From Desulfovibrio sp. 86 (GTDB lineage: Bacteria; Desulfobacterota; Desulfovibrionia; Desulfovibrionales; Desulfovibrionaceae), in assembly GCF_902702915.1 (NCBI RefSeq), contig NZ_LR738849.1, forward strand, positions 1,860,001 to 1,924,000: DNA of 64,000 nucleotides, written 5' to 3'. The position numbers and the translations under genes were made by a program. Position 1 is the stretch's first letter; each line of letters starts with the position of its first letter. Below are positions 63,777 through 64,000 of the stretch, in pieces. The notes beneath the pieces were generated by a model. That model was not told where the DNA came from. It saw only the letters and a list, made by a program, of their open reading frames with translations, and made no database searches.

Positions 63777-64000
63777 TGCGAATAGAACTGCCGCCAAGAC
63801 CTTCTCCAGAACAGTTAATTATATTGCAAAGACCATTGCGTCCTGTAGAAATTATTAAAGGGGCAGCAGGTAGCGGAAAAACGTTAACAGCTCTTTATAA
63901 ACTAGTTTTTGCGACAGGATACATGGCTACCTATAAAAGTTGTATCAATATTCTCATTCTATCATATAATAGAACGCTGAAAGGATACATTGAGGCGATG
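63777..64000 (+). CDS. SF1 (UvrD/Rep-like) helicase or related ATPase, N-terminal fragment
   Basis: 74 residues are visible before the right edge. The start MRIELPPRPSPEQLIILQ is followed by the Walker A motif KGAAGSGKTLTALYKL and then CINILILSYNRTLKGYIEAM. The Q-motif-like PSPEQ, GAAGSGKT and the ILSYNRTL strand are the order of motifs Q, I and Ia in superfamily 1 helicases. Codon use is AT-rich, unlike the genes to the left. No clear ribosome site; ATG 63777 is chosen because translation upstream is not continuous. Such genes after a tRNA often belong to mobile or defence islands, which is inference. Confidence 0.75.

Overview
The window reads as a chromosomal segment of a sulfate-reducing Desulfovibrio (D. 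desulfuricans-like). Evidence is the GC-rich coding, the set Re-type citrate synthase + aconitase + isocitrate dehydrogenase, FeoB with a Desulfovibrio-type Fur box, the stand-alone AICAR transformylase, and the best-remembered relatives of most proteins. No database search was possible, so the genus is an inference. Codings are tightly packed to about 45 kb, then a 14-kb block of repetitive surface-protein genes follows, then two tRNA genes and the start of an AT-rich region.

Layout. 1-1.9 kb: divergent polysaccharide genes (a partial GT4 glycosyltransferase and a WbpP-type UDP-GlcNAc 4-epimerase). 2.1-9.0 kb (minus strand): Re-citrate synthase with a C-terminal Cache-like domain, isocitrate dehydrogenase, a LysE-type exporter and an aconitase-family hydratase. 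Together the three enzymes convert oxaloacetate and acetyl-CoA to 2-oxoglutarate, that is, the glutamate branch of an incomplete TCA cycle. 9.3-16.3 kb (plus): RNase II, PlsY, threonine synthase, a chemoreceptor. 16.7-20.6 kb (minus): feoB followed one base later by a diguanylate cyclase, under a promoter whose -10 box lies in a Fur box. 21-29 kb: FabF, a TtuA/TtcA-type tRNA thiolase, a GT4 enzyme overlapping a class IV aminotransferase, aspartate-semialdehyde dehydrogenase, asparaginyl-tRNA synthetase. 29.4-31.6 kb: a YdcZ-type transporter divergent from a MocR/PdxR-type regulator. 31.9-36.6 kb: a small exported protein, a 1.2-kb repeat-filled gap, and a large sensor diguanylate cyclase with two periplasmic solute-binding-like domains. 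37.3-45.4 kb: purA-holB, a small unknown protein, AICAR transformylase, two MITE-like elements, CbiA and a GT2 enzyme.

46.2-60.1 kb is the most unusual part. Three consecutive plus-strand genes encode paralogous proteins of 1752, 1208 and 1222 residues. They lack a Sec signal peptide and share an N-terminal module, a cadherin/VCBS-like segment, a long series of 24-35-residue Gly-Ser-Asn repeats that look like a beta-solenoid, one RTX-like Gly-Asp motif, a histidine-rich tandem repeat and a conserved C-terminus. Each has the same putative promoter and a leader of about 200 nt. The second and third genes, with their flanks, are a recent tandem duplication. They look like large secreted adhesins, probably type I secreted, but no secretion genes lie in the window.

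60.4-64.0 kb: tRNA-Lys(TTT), glnS, a field of imperfect tandem repeats, tRNA-Ser(GCT), and then a low-GC segment where an SF1 (UvrD-like) helicase gene begins and runs off the edge. This has the appearance of an island inserted next to tRNA-Ser.

Dispersed between genes are at least four families of palindromic repeats. Several conventional gene starts were moved downstream because the longer reading frame runs into such a repeat. Several proteins (LysE, FeoB linker, both GTs, CbiA) carry low-complexity expansions absent from typical family members.
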